Notes under the pieces: generated by a model
Told to the model about the DNA's origin: nothing
The model's database searches: none
Seen by the model: the letters and a program-made list of their open reading frames with translations, nothing else
Assembly (NCBI GenBank): GCA_020631735.1
Contig: CM036179.1
Coordinates: 26,837,063-26,901,062 of the forward strand
From: Saccharum officinarum
Lineage: Eukaryota > Streptophyta > Magnoliopsida > Poales > Poaceae
Length of the DNA stretch: 64,000 nt
Direction: 5' to 3'
Shown: positions 1 to 11,299 of the stretch, piece after piece
Layout: the number at the start of each line of letters is the position of its first letter
Position numbering within the stretch: position 1 is the stretch's first letter
Program-made: the position numbers and the translations under genes

Positions 1-87
1 ATCAATTATATCATAAGTTAAGCCTACATCACATGTTACAACATGCTCTTTCACATTTTGCTCATCATGTAGGGAGGAATGAGCTTT

Positions 88-1414
88 TTAAAGCTTCTTG
101 TGAGACTTGCCAAGCTTCTCATGGGCTTCCTCTAGCATCTCATGAGATGCATTGAGCTCATCAAAGGCTTGCTTAAGGGCTTTTAGTTCCTTACATAAGT
201 CTTTCCTTTCCTTTCCTTTCCTTTCCTTTCTCTTAATATCAAGATATTCCTTAGCATCATCTAACATGTCAAGTAGTTCATCCTTAGTTGGTTCATCATC
301 ATTGTCACTTTCACTTTCATTATCATGTTCCTTATCACATCCATCATCACAAGTTTGTACCTTAGTGGCCTTAGCCATGAAGCATGATGGAGTGTCGAAG
401 AGAGAAGACTTCTCATTTATAGCAATGCTTACAAGAGACTTCTTCTTGGTGGTCTTGTCATCATCACTATCATCATCATCACTTGAGGAAGCATCACTAT
501 CCCAAGTGACCACATATGAACCACCCTTCTTCTTCTTTTTAAAGGTCATCTTCCTCATCTTTTCCTTCTTCTACTTCTTTTCCTTCTTGCTCTTCTTGTC
601 ATCATCATCATTGTCGCTATTATATGGGCATTGAGCAACAAGATGATCCTTGCTTCTACACTTGAAGCACCTTCTTGACTCTTCCTTGTTCTTGGATGAA
701 GACTTCTTCCTTCTAGCACGATAGCCTTTCTTCACTATGAACTTGCCAAATCTCTTCACAAAGAGAGCCATCTTCTCATCATCCATACCATCAAAGCTTA
801 AATTATCATCTTCACTTAATGTATCTTGTTTTGCCTTGCCCTTGGATGATGATGTGGCTTTGAATGCCACACTCTTCTTCTTCTCATCCTTTTTCTCATT
901 TTTCTTCTCCTTTTCGTCCATCTCATCATCATCACTATAGGTGTCATCGGTCATCACATCTTCCAACACTTGATTTGGTGTCATTGTGTCCAAACCACTC
1001 CTCACTAGCAAGGTGACCAACATGCCAAATCTTGATGGTAAGCATCTCAAAAACTTATGAGAGAAGTCCTTGTCCTTCACCTCTTCTCCAAGTGCTTTGA
1101 GATCATTGACAAGCACTTGAAGCCTATGGAACATCTCCGGCACACTAGCTCTCATCTTCCTTCATCTTAAAACTTGCAAACTTTTCCTTGAGAATGTATG
1201 CCTTGGCACCCTTCACCGCTTGTGTGCCCTCAAATGATTCTTCCAACTTCTTCCAAGCCTTATGAGCCATATCAATGTTCTTGATTTGCTCAAATGTTCT
1301 CTCATCAATAGCATCATGAATGGCACTAAGAGCAATACCATTGTTTTGGAGAAGCACTTCTTTGGTCACGGTGGGATTCTTCGGATTGGCTATCTCAATT
1401 TTGGTCTCCACCAC
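88..1414 (-). pseudogene. Copia gag polyprotein, broken by one frameshift and one stop
   Basis: Gag packages element RNA into virus-like particles in the cytoplasm. The N-terminal segment (1414-1145) and the next (1155-571) look like the UBN2/Retrotran_gag helical domain, with a motif ending KFLRCLP. A CCHC zinc knuckle (CFKCRSKDHLVAQC) lies near 650. After it (558-88) come a lysine-rich stretch, an acidic Asp/Ser run and a predicted coiled coil (ELKALKQAFDELNASHEML). Two lesions are visible. The first two segments are in different frames around 1145-1155, where the text looks like a 4-base insertion (ctag). An in-frame TAG at 571-573 separates the knuckle segment from the C-terminal extension, which is in the same frame. 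Not a functional protein as read. Confidence 0.85.
201..230. repeat. (CTTTC)6 pentanucleotide microsatellite
   Basis: Six tandem CTTTC units inside the Copia gag C-terminal extension, encoding an Arg/Lys/Glu/Gly run on the minus strand. Unit slippage here would shift the gag frame. Confidence 0.9.
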
Positions 1415-1567
1415 TTTTCACACATTTCTATTGATTGACTTGATATGTGTGGTCATCTTTGACTTTCAATAAGGATAATTTGTGCCACCAAATTGGGGTG
1501 GCTTCTTGGTGTTGTTGATTTGAGCTATTTTGACACCGAAGGTTGTTAAGCCTCAAATCACGGTTAC

Positions 1568-1580
1568 GGCTCTGATACCA
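1568..1580 (-). other. Copia primer-binding site (initiator tRNA-Met type)
   Basis: On the minus strand this reads TGGTATCAGAGCC, the classic plant Copia primer site complementary to the 3' end of initiator tRNA-Met. It lies 2 bases inside the LTR boundary, so the adjoining LTR to the right is the 5' LTR of the minus-strand element. Confidence 0.9.
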
Positions 1581-2451
1581 CTTGAAAGGTCCTAATGGCT
1601 AAAGGGGGGGGGTGAATATCCTATAAAAATTTCTACAACAACACTAAGCAATGTGGTTAGACAAATATGAGGCGAAGCAATTCTTGTGCTAGCCTACTAA
1701 AAATACAAGCCACCTACCACAATTCTAGTTATTATAGTCTCTAAGCACACAAAGGCCATGTCACTACACTAAGTTAGTGAGCTCTCAAAGACTAACTAAA
1801 GAGCCTCACTAACCACACTAGACCGACACAAGCTACCTCTCAAAACTAGTTACACTAAAGAGCTTTGCTATAATAGGGAAGTAACTACAGGAGAGGGATA
1901 GTGAGTTATAACTCCATGTCGAGGAATGAACCAATCACAAGATGAAGTCAATCAATCACAATAGAATCCCAGTGGCAAGAGATGACACAATGAATTTTCA
2001 CCGAGATTCACTTGCTTGCCGGCAAGCTAGTCCCCGTTGTGGCGATTCACTCACTTGGAGGTTCACGCGCTAATAGGCATCACACGTCTAACCCGCAATC
2101 GGGTGCCACACAACCAACATAAGATGAGGATCACACAAGCCACGAGCAATTCACTAGAGTACCTTTTGGCTCTCCGCCTAGGGAAAGGTCAAGAACCCCT
2201 CACAATCACCATGATCTGAGCCAGAGACAAGCACCTTCTTCTACTCGACGATCCTCGCTACACCAAGCCGTCTAGGTGGCGGCAACCACCAAGAGAAACA
2301 AGCGAATCCTGTAGCGAAACACAATCACCAAGTGCCTCTAGATACAATCACTCAAGCAATGCACTTGGATTCACTTCCAATCTCATAAAGATGATGAATC
2401 AATGATGGAGATGAGTGGGAGGGCTTTGACTAAGCTCACAAGGTTGCTATG

Positions 2452-4521
2452 TGTAAGGTCCTAAATGGCTAGAGGAGGGTGAATAGCCTTTTCAAAAAAC
2501 TACAAACTTTACTCAACAATAAAGTTAGTACAAAAGATGGTGAAGCTAATTCTAGCACTAGCTCAACTACACTATGCAAGCCACCTAAACAATTCCAGTA
2601 GATGTGAAGGCTATAATCTCTAATCCACACCAACAAGGCTAAGTCACTACTTACTCTACTCCTAGGTGAAAGAGAAACACTACACAAACTAGGAGCTAGA
2701 AACTACAAGAGAAAACAAGCTAAGCAACTAGCAAGGTAGACAAGTAAGTAAAGGAGTGAGCATGTATTGTTATACCGACGTTGATGAGTAGAGATATTTC
2801 TAATAAGTCAATCAATCAATGCAATCACAATCACAAGATGAAATCCTCGGCAAAGTGATGACATAAGAATTTTTACCGAGGTTCACTTGTTTTCCGGCAA
2901 GCTAGTCCTCGTTGTGGCGATGCACCCACTTGATGGATCATGAGCTAATTGACTATCAAGAGTCAAACCCTCAGCGGGTGCCGTACATCCACTCACAAGA
3001 TGAGGATCCTCCAAGTCACGAGCTCCACTAGAGTAGCCAATTCACGAACTCCTATGGGAAAGGCTCAAGAACCCCTCACAATCACTTGGTGAGGCTCGAA
3101 ACAATCTTCCATCACGAGCTCAACACCACCGCTGCTCCAAGCCATCTAGGATGTCGGGAAACACCCAAGAGTAACAAGAAATCCGCAGCCAACTCAAGGA
3201 TCAAGTGCCACTAGATGCAAATCACTAAGCAATGCACTTGAATCTCACTCAATCTCACTAGAGTATGCAACCAAGCAAGGATATGAGTGGAGGAGAAGTT
3301 CTCTAGCTCAAAGTATGTCTCAAGTGTTCAAAGAGTCAAGAGACAGGTCCCAAACCCGACCAAGCAACTATTTATAAGCATCCCCAAAGAATAGAGCCGT
3401 TAGGCTCGAGATGCCGTCCTGCGCGCGTTGACCGGACGCGCTGGTCGAACTGACCGGACGCGTTGCACCGCGTCCGGTTACTCACAGCCGTCCACGTGTC
3501 GCCCTGCGTTCAACGTCGTCCGCGTGAACCCAACGGTCACTTGCACGCCAACGGTCAAGAGATCGATCGACGTGCCACCTGCACAGACTGGACGCGTAGG
3601 TTACGCACAACGCCTGCACCCGTGAAGCACCGACCGGACGCGCTGCAGAATTAACCGGACGCGTTACACCCGGCGTCTGGTTTGAGTCTAGTAAGGGTCC
3701 ACTCACGACCGGACGCGCCACCGCATCCAATCAACCACGCGATCTGCAGACCCTCTGAGCATATGACCGGACGCACCGGTCCCATGACTGACCGGACGTG
3801 TCGGTGCAAAACCCTAGCCCGCGCGCCTCTGCAGCAGCTGCTACTGACCGGACGCGTCTGGTTAAGCCGAGACCATGTCCGATTCAGCGTTCGGTCACCC
3901 CAGTGACCTCCGTTTATATCCATAATGACAGAGAAAATCACCGCCTCTGGCATAGTGGAAAATATGCATTTCACTTCCACGAAAGTGCCGAATCCCGCCT
4001 CGCAAGCTCGGCGGGAGGGAGAGAGGGCCCCAAACCCACCTCTAGTGCTCAAACTTCACCTCCTTTGCAAATGTGCCAACACCAACAAGTGATCACCACC
4101 TTATGCGCGTGTGTTAGCATTTTCACAATCATTTTCTTCAAAGGAGTTAGGCACTCACTAGATCCTAAATGCATATGCTCAAGAATATGGACCTAGTAGC
4201 ACTTGATTCGTAAGATGACCGTGATTGCCCCTCTTGATAGTCGGCTATCAATCCTAAACCCGGTCAATCGCTTCTCTACTCATTTTTAAACCGGCAAAAG
4301 AGAATCCTATGATTATAACCTTTGCCTTGATCATTTCATTCTTTGTCCATCACCTATGTGCATATTCACCATCATCTTTATCTTCATGCACTTGCGATTT
4401 TATGGCCATCACCATCATGCTCCTTGCTCCTTCATCACATGTGTTGCTATGCCTAACTCAATTCACTTGACACAATGGCATTAGCAACTTGGTGTCATTA
4501 ATTACCAAAACCAAACTTGGG
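2452..4521 (-). mobile_element. Copia LTR of the same family (LTR2), end slightly truncated
   Basis: Begins TGTAAGGTCC with the same GGCTAGAGG..GTGAATAG landmark as LTR1 and LTR3, and ends ...ACCAAAACCAAACTTGGG. It lacks the last six bases found in LTR3, so no clean target duplication can be read. No internal coding sequence or second LTR accompanies it, so it is a solo or truncated LTR sitting inside LTR1. Confidence 0.75.
3421..3880. repeat. GACCGGACGCG-type degenerate repeat cluster in LTR2
   Basis: GC-rich stretch in which variants of GACCGGACGCG recur roughly every 20-60 bases, some of them part of imperfect palindromes (CCGGACGCGCCGGTC-like). It contrasts with the AT-rich rest of the LTR. 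Short open frames across it have no coding character. It probably lies in the promoter-proximal (U3) part of the LTR. Confidence 0.7.
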
Positions 4522-5754
4522 AGCCGGCCAAACACCTTAAATAGGCGTCCCCTCGAAATAGAGCTGTTGGGCTCATTACAGAGCCCTACTCGGGGTGACC
4601 AGACCACAGGTTGAAATGACCTGACGCTCAACCACCTGTGTCCAGTCACTGGATCACTACCACATGTTGCCTCCATTCAACCAGAGTCGCTGATCTCCAA
4701 CGGCTATCTCCCAGCGCCCGTGCGATTAAGTCAAGACCGGACGCGCCCGTCGCAAGATCGGACGCACCGATCAGCGTCAGAGCACTCACGCGTGTGCCAT
4801 GGCCATGCCATGACCAGACGCGCCGCTCTGTAAGGTCCAGATGGCTAGAGGGGGGTGAATAGCCTATTTAAATTTTCTACAAACTTCACTAAACAACAAA
4901 GTTAGTATATAAGATGGTGAAGCTAATTCTAGCACTAGCTCAACTATACCAAGGAAGCCACCTATACAAGTCTAGTGAACAAGGCTATGATCTCTAATTC
5001 ACACCAATGAAGCTAAGACACTAGGCTAACTACTCCTGGGTGAAACAAAGTACACTAAACAAGCTACATAAGGTAAAGAGCAAGAATGTAAAGAGAAAGT
5101 AAATTGATTCTTATACCGACGGTGTAGGGAAGAAATATATCCAAAGAATCAACCACACACAATCACAAGAGAATCCTCGGCAAGAGATGACACAAGATTT
5201 TTTACCGAGATTCACTTGCTTCCTGGCAAGCTACTCCTCGTTGTGGCGATGCACCCACTTGATGGATCACGAGCTAATTGACTATCAAGAGTCAAACCCT
5301 CAGCGGGTGCCGCACATCCACTCACAAGATGGGGATCCTCCAAGCCACAAGCTCCACTAGAGTAGCCAATTCACGAACTCCAGCGGGGAAGGCTCAAGAA
5401 CCCCTCACAATCGCTTGGTGAGGCTCGAAACAATCTCCAATCATGAGCTCAACACCACCACTGCTCCAAGCCGTCTAGGGTGTCAGGAAACACCCAAGAG
5501 TAACAAGCAATCCGCAGCAAACTCAAGAATCAAGTGCCACTAGATGCAACTCTCAATGCAATGCACTTGAATCTCACTCAATCTCTCTAGAGTATGCAAC
5601 CAAGCAAGGAGATGAGTGGAGGGGAAGTTCTCTAGCTCAAAGTGTGCCTCAATATCTCAAATGTGCAAGAGAGAACCCCCCAAACCCAGTCACCATCTAT
5701 TTATAGCGAAGGGGTAAGCAACTAGCCGTTACAAGACAACGCAGTGAAAATCAT

Positions 5755-6260
5755 GATGACCGGACGCACCGATCAGGGCCGGTCACTATAGGACAAATAG
5801 TAGCAGTGCGAGTCAGAGAGAGCCATTGTCGTGACCGGACGCGCTTCACCATTTGATCAGATGCGCTGCACCCGGCGTTCGATCGGAGTCCAGAGAGCTC
5901 CTCGCGTGATCGGACACGTCCGGTCATAGTTCTCATGGCGTCGCCCAGGCGTCCAGGCGCTCCCCCATCGCCTTGCAGAATAGGCGCCTAGGCGGGCAAG
6001 GCGGGCGCCTAGGCGTCTAGGCGGTGGTACATCGCCGTGCCTCGCCTTTACGTCGTAAGAACTATGTCGGTCGCACGTGACCGGACGTGCCACCATGTCC
6101 GCTCGCACCTACCCTTCGTGCTGCTCTCCTGGGTGTGTGACTAGATGCGCTGGTACCACAAAGGACCGGACGCGCCGGTCCGCGACCCTCTCGCGCGCGC
6201 GTTTTGCCTGTGGTTTGAACTAACCGGACGCGCCAGCCGCGTCCGGTCACTTCAACCACA
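5755..6260. repeat. GACCGGACGCG-type degenerate repeat cluster in LTR3
   Basis: Same degenerate motif cluster as in LTR2, at the equivalent place in LTR3, interrupted by the inverted-repeat element at 5925-6066. Copies vary at one to three positions and occur in both orientations (GACCGGACGCG and CGCGTCCGGTC). Confidence 0.65.
5925..6066. mobile_element. MITE-like 142-bp element rich in AGGCG motifs
   Basis: Bounded by a perfect 9-bp inverted repeat, CATAGTTCT at 5925-5933 and AGAACTATG at 6058-6066. The interior is almost entirely GGCGCCTAGGCG-like palindromic motifs (5940-6050). It interrupts the repeat cluster of LTR3. I cannot assign a superfamily and see no clear target duplication. Confidence 0.55.
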
Positions 6261-7685
6261 GCGTCTGGTCACTGTTTTTCAGTGAGAAACACACCGGACT
6301 TACGCCTTAGTTTCTTCGCCTCCGGCGCAGTAGAAAATAGGTGTTTCACTTCCACAAAAAAACACCGAATCCCGCCTCGCAAGCTCGGTGGGAGGGAGGG
6401 AGGAACCCAAACCCCTCTCTACCACTCAAACTCCACCGTCTTCGCAATGTGCTAACACCACCATGTGTATATCATCATGTGCATGTGTGTTAGCATTTTC
6501 ACAATTATTTTTCAAGGCGTTATGTTAGCTCTCTACTAGATCCTAATGCATATGCTCAAGATGATGACCTAGTAGCACTTGATTCACGAGCTAACCGTGA
6601 TTGCCCCTCTTGATAGTTGGCTATTAATCCTAAACCCGGTCAATCACTTCTCTACTCATCTTAGACCGGTAAAAGCAAACCCTATGATTATACCTTTGCC
6701 TTGATCACTTTGTTCCATGTCCATCTCCTCAAGCTTGATCACCATGATCATCATTTTAGGTCTATGCACCATCTCTTTGTGATCTTGTGGCCACCACTCC
6801 TTGCCACATACACCTTCATCTCATGTGTTGCTTATGCCTAACTCAAAACACTTAACACATGGCATTAGCAACTTGGTGTCATTAATTACCAAAACCAAAC
6901 TTGGGCTTTCACGCTCCCCGTGGCTTCCCAGTGTCAGGTCACTTACAGTAAGCATTCAAGCCGATTTTCCATGACTTGACGCGTCTGATCGCGCACGACC
7001 GGACACACGACCGAGTCTGGTCCTCACTTCCTTAACTGCTAGCCCCACGTCAACGTACGTCACCTGTGACCAGACACACCTCCATCGCGTTTGGTCACTT
7101 TTTGCGCCAGCGTATGGTCACAGACTAACACCGCGCTCTTCACTACAGAGTGACCTGACGTGCAGGTCCGAGGCCAGGTCCTGCGTTCGATCACTCCTAG
7201 TGACCTCCTTGACTTCACAAATTTCGCCACCCTTGATCAAATGTGTCAACCACCAAGTGTTTCACCTTGTGCACATGTGTTAATATATTTTTACAAACAT
7301 TTTTAAGAGTGTTAGCACTCACTAGAATCTAAATGCATATGCAATAAGTTAGAACATCTAGTGGCACTTTGATAACCGCATTTCGATACGAGTTTCACCC
7401 CTCTTAATAGTACGGCTATCTATCCTAAATGTGATCACACCCACTAGGTGTCTTGATCACCAAAACAAAATGTCCCTATGGATTTCACCTTTGCCTTGAG
7501 CCCATTTTATTTTTCTCTTTCTTCTTTTCCAAGTCCGAGCACTTGATCCTCATGGCCATCACCACCTTCATGATCATCACCATTTGCTTCACCACTTGAA
7601 ATGTGCCACCTATCTCATAATCACTAGAGCAATAGGTTAGCACTTAGGGTTTCATCAATTCACCAAAACCAAACTAGAGTTTTCA

Positions 7686-7779
7686 CTATCCCCTCCCACT
7701 CACCCTCTCATCTTAGGCATGACGGCGACGTCCAGGGCCACATAGCAGCCCCGTATCTACCCCTGCCTAGCTGTCGGCG
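7686..7779. other. Short unassigned segment right of LTR1
   Basis: Non-repetitive sequence between the CA end of LTR1 and the start of the gene-like fragment; nothing recognised. The target duplication of the outer Copia element cannot be checked because its other end is outside the window. Confidence 0.4.
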
Positions 7780-8079
7780 TTGACCCCGATCCACACGATG
7801 TGTGGCATGCGCTCTGTTGCCGATGAGCGCATCCTCGTGGAGTTCCTCGAGGCCTCCCTCCGCGTGCCCGACCTCTCCTTGCTCCTGCGGAAGTGCTTCA
7901 ACTTCCCGCCGGTGCTAGCACCGAAATCAAACGGGATCTTTTCACACATCCTCGTTTCGAGCGATGCGAACATAGTGGTGCAGGCGGTTACTGCGGCCGC
8001 GGAGTCCAGCGCTTTCTGCATGACCGGCGCGATCGATGCAAGGTTTCTCTTCTCTACACCGGTGAACTCCACGCACCGC
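7780..8079 (+). pseudogene. Unidentified gene-like fragment
   Basis: About 100 codons of open frame with grass-like GC-rich coding bias. It contains the plausible protein segments VADERILVEFLEASLRVPDL and VVQAVTAAAESSAF, then runs into the TTGCAAGTG repeat block where coding character stops. It looks like the N-terminal part of a host-type protein, but I do not recognise the family. The frame ends without a natural C-terminus, so it is likely a truncated or captured fragment. A similar arrangement (GC-rich stretch followed by the same repeat block) occurs at 26800-27490, which suggests the fragment travels with that repeat. Confidence 0.35.
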
Positions 8080-8109
8080 CAAGCCTCCACCAAAGCAATA
8101 AAGAGATGT

Positions 8110-8640
8110 TGCGCAGAAACCACATGTTGTAAGTGTATGTTTTAAATATTTCAGATGTTTTAGAGGTATGTGCAAGTGTTTTGTATGGATGTTGCAAAAG
8201 TAATCGAGATGTTGCATATGTTGCAAGGGTTGTACACGTATGTTGTAAACGTCTATTCCCAATGTTTTATCTATTTTTCAGATATATGTTGCAAGTGTGT
8301 TTATCTGGATGTTGCATATGTTTTACACATATATTGCAAGTGTTTTATCTAGATGTTGCGTATGTTTGCAATGGTTTTCAAGTGCTTCAGGTGTTTTTTC
8401 AAGTGTTTTCAAATGCATGTTTTAAGTGTTTCATCTGTCTTCAGATGTATGTTGCAAGTGTTGCACCTAAATATTTCAAAAGTAGATCGGGAGTTGCACA
8501 TGTTACAACATGACCCGATGCTGCAACTACTGGAGGGGGCACGAGGGGTGCAGCGTGGGGTCAGGCGGTACACGGAGTGCAGTGCGGGAACGAGGTGCAG
8601 ACGTGGGCGTCCGGACGTCCGGGCGCAAGCACTGTCGTAT
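8110..8640 (+). repeat. Degenerate TTGCAAGTG(T) repeat block ending in a CCGGACGTCCGG terminus
   Basis: Roughly 20-40-bp imperfect repeats built on ATGTTGCAAGTGTTTTATC and ATGTTGCATATGTTGC fill 8110-8510. A GC-rich segment follows, ending in a palindromic CCGGACGTCCGG near 8609-8626 and GCGCAAGCAC. A related block lies at 27140-27494 and a related terminus at 27910-27950. It is probably part of a widespread grass transposable element whose class I cannot determine. All short open frames here are by-products of the repeat. Confidence 0.6.
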
Positions 8641-8979
8641 TCAACATAGTTTTCCCGAGGATCCAGGTTTGGAAGAGTAAGATGTTTTATAACCATTTGG
8701 GGCTCCACATCGCCTTAATGGCTTAATCAAGAAAATGGGACTAATCCCGCTTTGCACGAATGTCTCAATTTTTTAGGCAAATCTGGTAAAGGGAAAAACG
8801 ACATAACCTAGTTTTATGGTAGACTTATTAGAGTGTATAACGGATTCGAACCGTTCGCTATATACTCACGAGCTAGCGCCACACTAAGGCAGGTTCACTA
8901 AGCCATATCTAGCCAAAGTTACAGACCTAACTCAATACAAAAGATAACTTGATAGGAGAGAGCCATCTGACTTCATATG
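8641..8979. other. Intergenic sequence, nothing assigned
   Basis: No coding region recognised. A tRNA T-arm-like motif lies on the minus strand at 8839-8855, but no full cloverleaf can be drawn. Confidence 0.4.
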
Positions 8980-9054
8980 TTACTCTCTTCATTTCAAATT
9001 ATAAGATATTTTGGATTTTGTATTATACGACTTTTGTTATGCACTTAGTAGGTA
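8980..9054. mobile_element. Partial Stowaway-type MITE end
   Basis: TACTCTCTTCATTTCAAATT followed by ATAAGATATTTTGG matches the Stowaway (Tc1/mariner) terminal consensus after a TA. The opposite end is missing, apparently cut by the adjacent Helitron insertions. Confidence 0.5.
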
Positions 9055-9341
9055 TCTAACTATATATACAGAAGTCGGTGAGACCGGCCCCTCTCACAGA
9101 CCACTGTAGCACAACTGTTCATCCTCTTATAAAACATTGTGATGGTAACAGTACCGGATCGCGTGAACAGTATCTACCCGCTATGAACAGTACACACCGT
9201 TAATAACAGTCCAAACCCGTGACCAACAGTAAAGGATTGCGTGAACAGTACCATTCGACCCCGTGAACAACCGTAACAAATCCCATTACCAGTCCATATC
9301 CGCTAAAAAAACACCCGTGCTTTGCACGGGCTCCCTGCTAG
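9055..9341 (+). mobile_element. Short non-autonomous Helitron
   Basis: The 3' end is clear: a perfect hairpin CCCGTGC-TTT-GCACGGG (9314-9330), seven bases, then CTAG (9338-9341) followed by T, as Helitron termini require. The 5' end is tentative: TC at 9055-9056 preceded by A. The interior is non-coding and has recurrent GAACAGTA-like motifs (9140-9270). Boundaries on the left are uncertain. Confidence 0.6.
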
Positions 9342-11299
9342 TATACATATACTACACTTAGGTATCTCCCACAACTAAAAAAGACTAAAGAGTGGATAAT
9401 TTTTTCGTGCGACATTCGTTGGGTCGTCCGTCTGCCACACCTCCTGCGAAACCATTGCTACGTCGGTCTGCACCTTTACCTGCGACTGCGAAAAAAACTT
9501 CTGACGTGCTCCTTCCTTCTCAGGTACGTACCTTCCTTCCCAGGTACGGAAACAAAAATGAACGTCAATCACGCGCTCCTTCCTTCCCCGCTGGCTCCTT
9601 CCTTCCAGATCCCTCCGCAACGCAGCAACTGCGCCGCTGCCACCAGCCTGCGTCCTCACGCCGCCGTCGCGCGCCACCCACCATCGGTGCCGCCAGCGCC
9701 GCCCTCGCCAGTCGTCGTCCTCGCCCCGCTTTAGAACCCTGCCCTGCTCCCTCTGTCAATAGCAGCTCGGCGAATTGGCGGCCGCAGCTGCGAAAGCTCG
9801 GTAGGTACAACCGGAGGTTGGGGAGGGAGGAGAATCGCTGCCGTGACACACCGCAAACGACACTGGTGAGTCCAAACCTGTCCCACTCGGCGGCACCTCC
9901 AGGTGCGGCCGGTGAGAAGCGGCCAAACCACGTCGAGCAGACCCTCGATCACTGCTAACACCAGGTGTTCCAACCCCTTCTTTTCCCTTCCTGCTGTACA
10001 AGATCGAGCAGCCAACCCTAACTTAAGCAATTTTGATCTCTTTCAAAGATTCAAAGATTAATCTTGCCTACGTCTGCACACCCACGTTACCAAACAGTGA
10101 TGCAATAGATTAGACTAAGATTCAGCACCAACGAAACGACAACAATAACAAAAAAAGCTAAGCTCTTTGCTGTGTTATTGGAGATGATCGTGAGTCCAGA
10201 GTGTTAGTTTTTTGATCAAGAGTTCAGAGAGTTAGTTTTTTTTATCAAGAGTCCAGCGTGTTAGTTAGCGAGAAATTAATCATTTCCTTCCATTGCAGAT
10301 GATTGCAGCTTACCCATTTAGGTCCCCCTCGGTGGTGATTTCAGCATCCAGGTTAGTCCAGGCCATCTAGGTCCAGGCTTCATGGAGATTATCCATTTAG
10401 GTTTCTAATACCACACAGCTTCTTCCGTGGACTGGGTTGCAAGTTGGTTGTCTGTTCAGATCGCTGCTTGGAATTGAGGGGATTTTTGCTCAACCATTGT
10501 TGTTTGGAAGTCGTCGATTGCCTCATGTTGACATGGATGATGCCCACCAAGTGTCCAAGTGTTCGCTGAAATGCCCTCAAGGTAATATGTTTTGGTTTCT
10601 CGACGATTTTTTAGTGAATTTGAGGTGGATTCCATTGTTTCCTTTAGTTTGGGTCCTAACTGGAGTGACAGCTATGTGCTCTCAACTTTTTTTTCATTAG
10701 TAATCAATCAAGTGCTATTGCCCACGACTAGGTTTCTTCATGTGTTCTTTCTTAAGTTTTTTCCTATCCTGATGATATGATATGCCCACAACAGGTTGTC
10801 TTTGAGGTTGCTGGAGGGGGTTGCTCTGCGACACACAGGTGCGTCCTGGAGTTGTTGCGGACTGACAACACAGTTTGCTGCAAGGATAACGTGCTGTCCT
10901 AAAGATTATCCTTTTTTGGATTCTAATGCTCCGTGTGAATATATATTTTGGCATTTCAGATGATCAACTTTAACTCAGTGCAATAGGTATACAACTCCAG
11001 TTAATCCACGGTTGTGTAAATTTTGTTTGAAATCAAAATAACAAATACTATTGAATTCTGCTTGTGTAGGAGTAGTTGGACCATTTGATTTCATCAGATC
11101 AGGTCAAAGATCAGTTCCATGTAAAATTCTGCTTGTGTAGGAGTAAGATACATTTTTTTTGGGAAGGGTACCCTTTTTATAGTACATTGTTAAAGACATG
11201 TTTTTTCACACAAAAATGTTCTTACAACTTTCCACAGAACTCCCAATGGACAAGGGGGAGGTCGATATCAGGCCTCTGCACCGCCAGCATGACGCCTAT

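Larger units (their letters stand above)
1..1582 (-). mobile_element. Ty1/Copia retrotransposon, 5' internal region (continues left of window)
   Basis: Minus-strand internal part of a Copia LTR retrotransposon: the untranslated leader lies at about 1415-1567 and gag at 88-1414. The primer-binding site at 1568-1580 abuts the LTR at 1583, which fixes the orientation. Protease, integrase and reverse transcriptase would lie to the left, outside the window. The long acidic and coiled-coil extension after the gag zinc knuckle suggests the Sirevirus (SIRE/Maximus) branch, which is an inference from architecture only. Confidence 0.85.
4829..6911 (-). mobile_element. Solo Copia LTR (LTR3) with perfect 5-bp target duplication
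   Basis: A 2083-bp LTR beginning TGTAAGGTCC and ending GGGCTTTCA. It is flanked by CGCTC at 4824-4828 and CGCTC at 6912-6916, a perfect target-site duplication. There is no internal region, so a full element inserted into LTR1 and was reduced to a solo LTR by recombination between its own LTRs. It carries its own GACCGGACGCG repeat cluster and a small inverted-repeat insertion at 5925-6066. Confidence 0.92.
1583..7685 (-). mobile_element. Copia 5' LTR (LTR1), split into three pieces by two nested LTRs
   Basis: The LTR starts at TG (1583) next to the primer site and ends at CA (7685). Its sequence is in three blocks, 1583-2451, 4522-4828 and 6917-7685, together about 1.95 kb, close to the 2.07-2.08 kb of the two LTRs inside it. 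Shared landmarks are the GGCTAnAGGGGGGTGAATA-type start, a GTTGTGGCGATGC-like central stretch, GACCGGACGCG repeats, and an ACCAAAACCAAACT end. The interruption at 4828/6917 is proven by a target duplication. The one at 2451/4522 is inferred from order and similarity. Confidence 0.8.

Noticed and set aside
152..634. 160-codon Ser-rich open frame on the plus strand
   Set aside because: It is the reverse of the acidic/lysine-rich Copia gag extension; the composition explains the open frame.
8110..8510. Repeat block considered as a CRISPR-like array
   Set aside because: Repeats are degenerate, unevenly spaced and in a plant genome; no spacer structure.
8836..8895. tRNA-like sequence on the minus strand
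   Set aside because: A T-arm (GGTTCGAATCC in a 5-bp stem) and weak acceptor pairing are visible, but there is no room for an anticodon arm, so no tRNA call is made.
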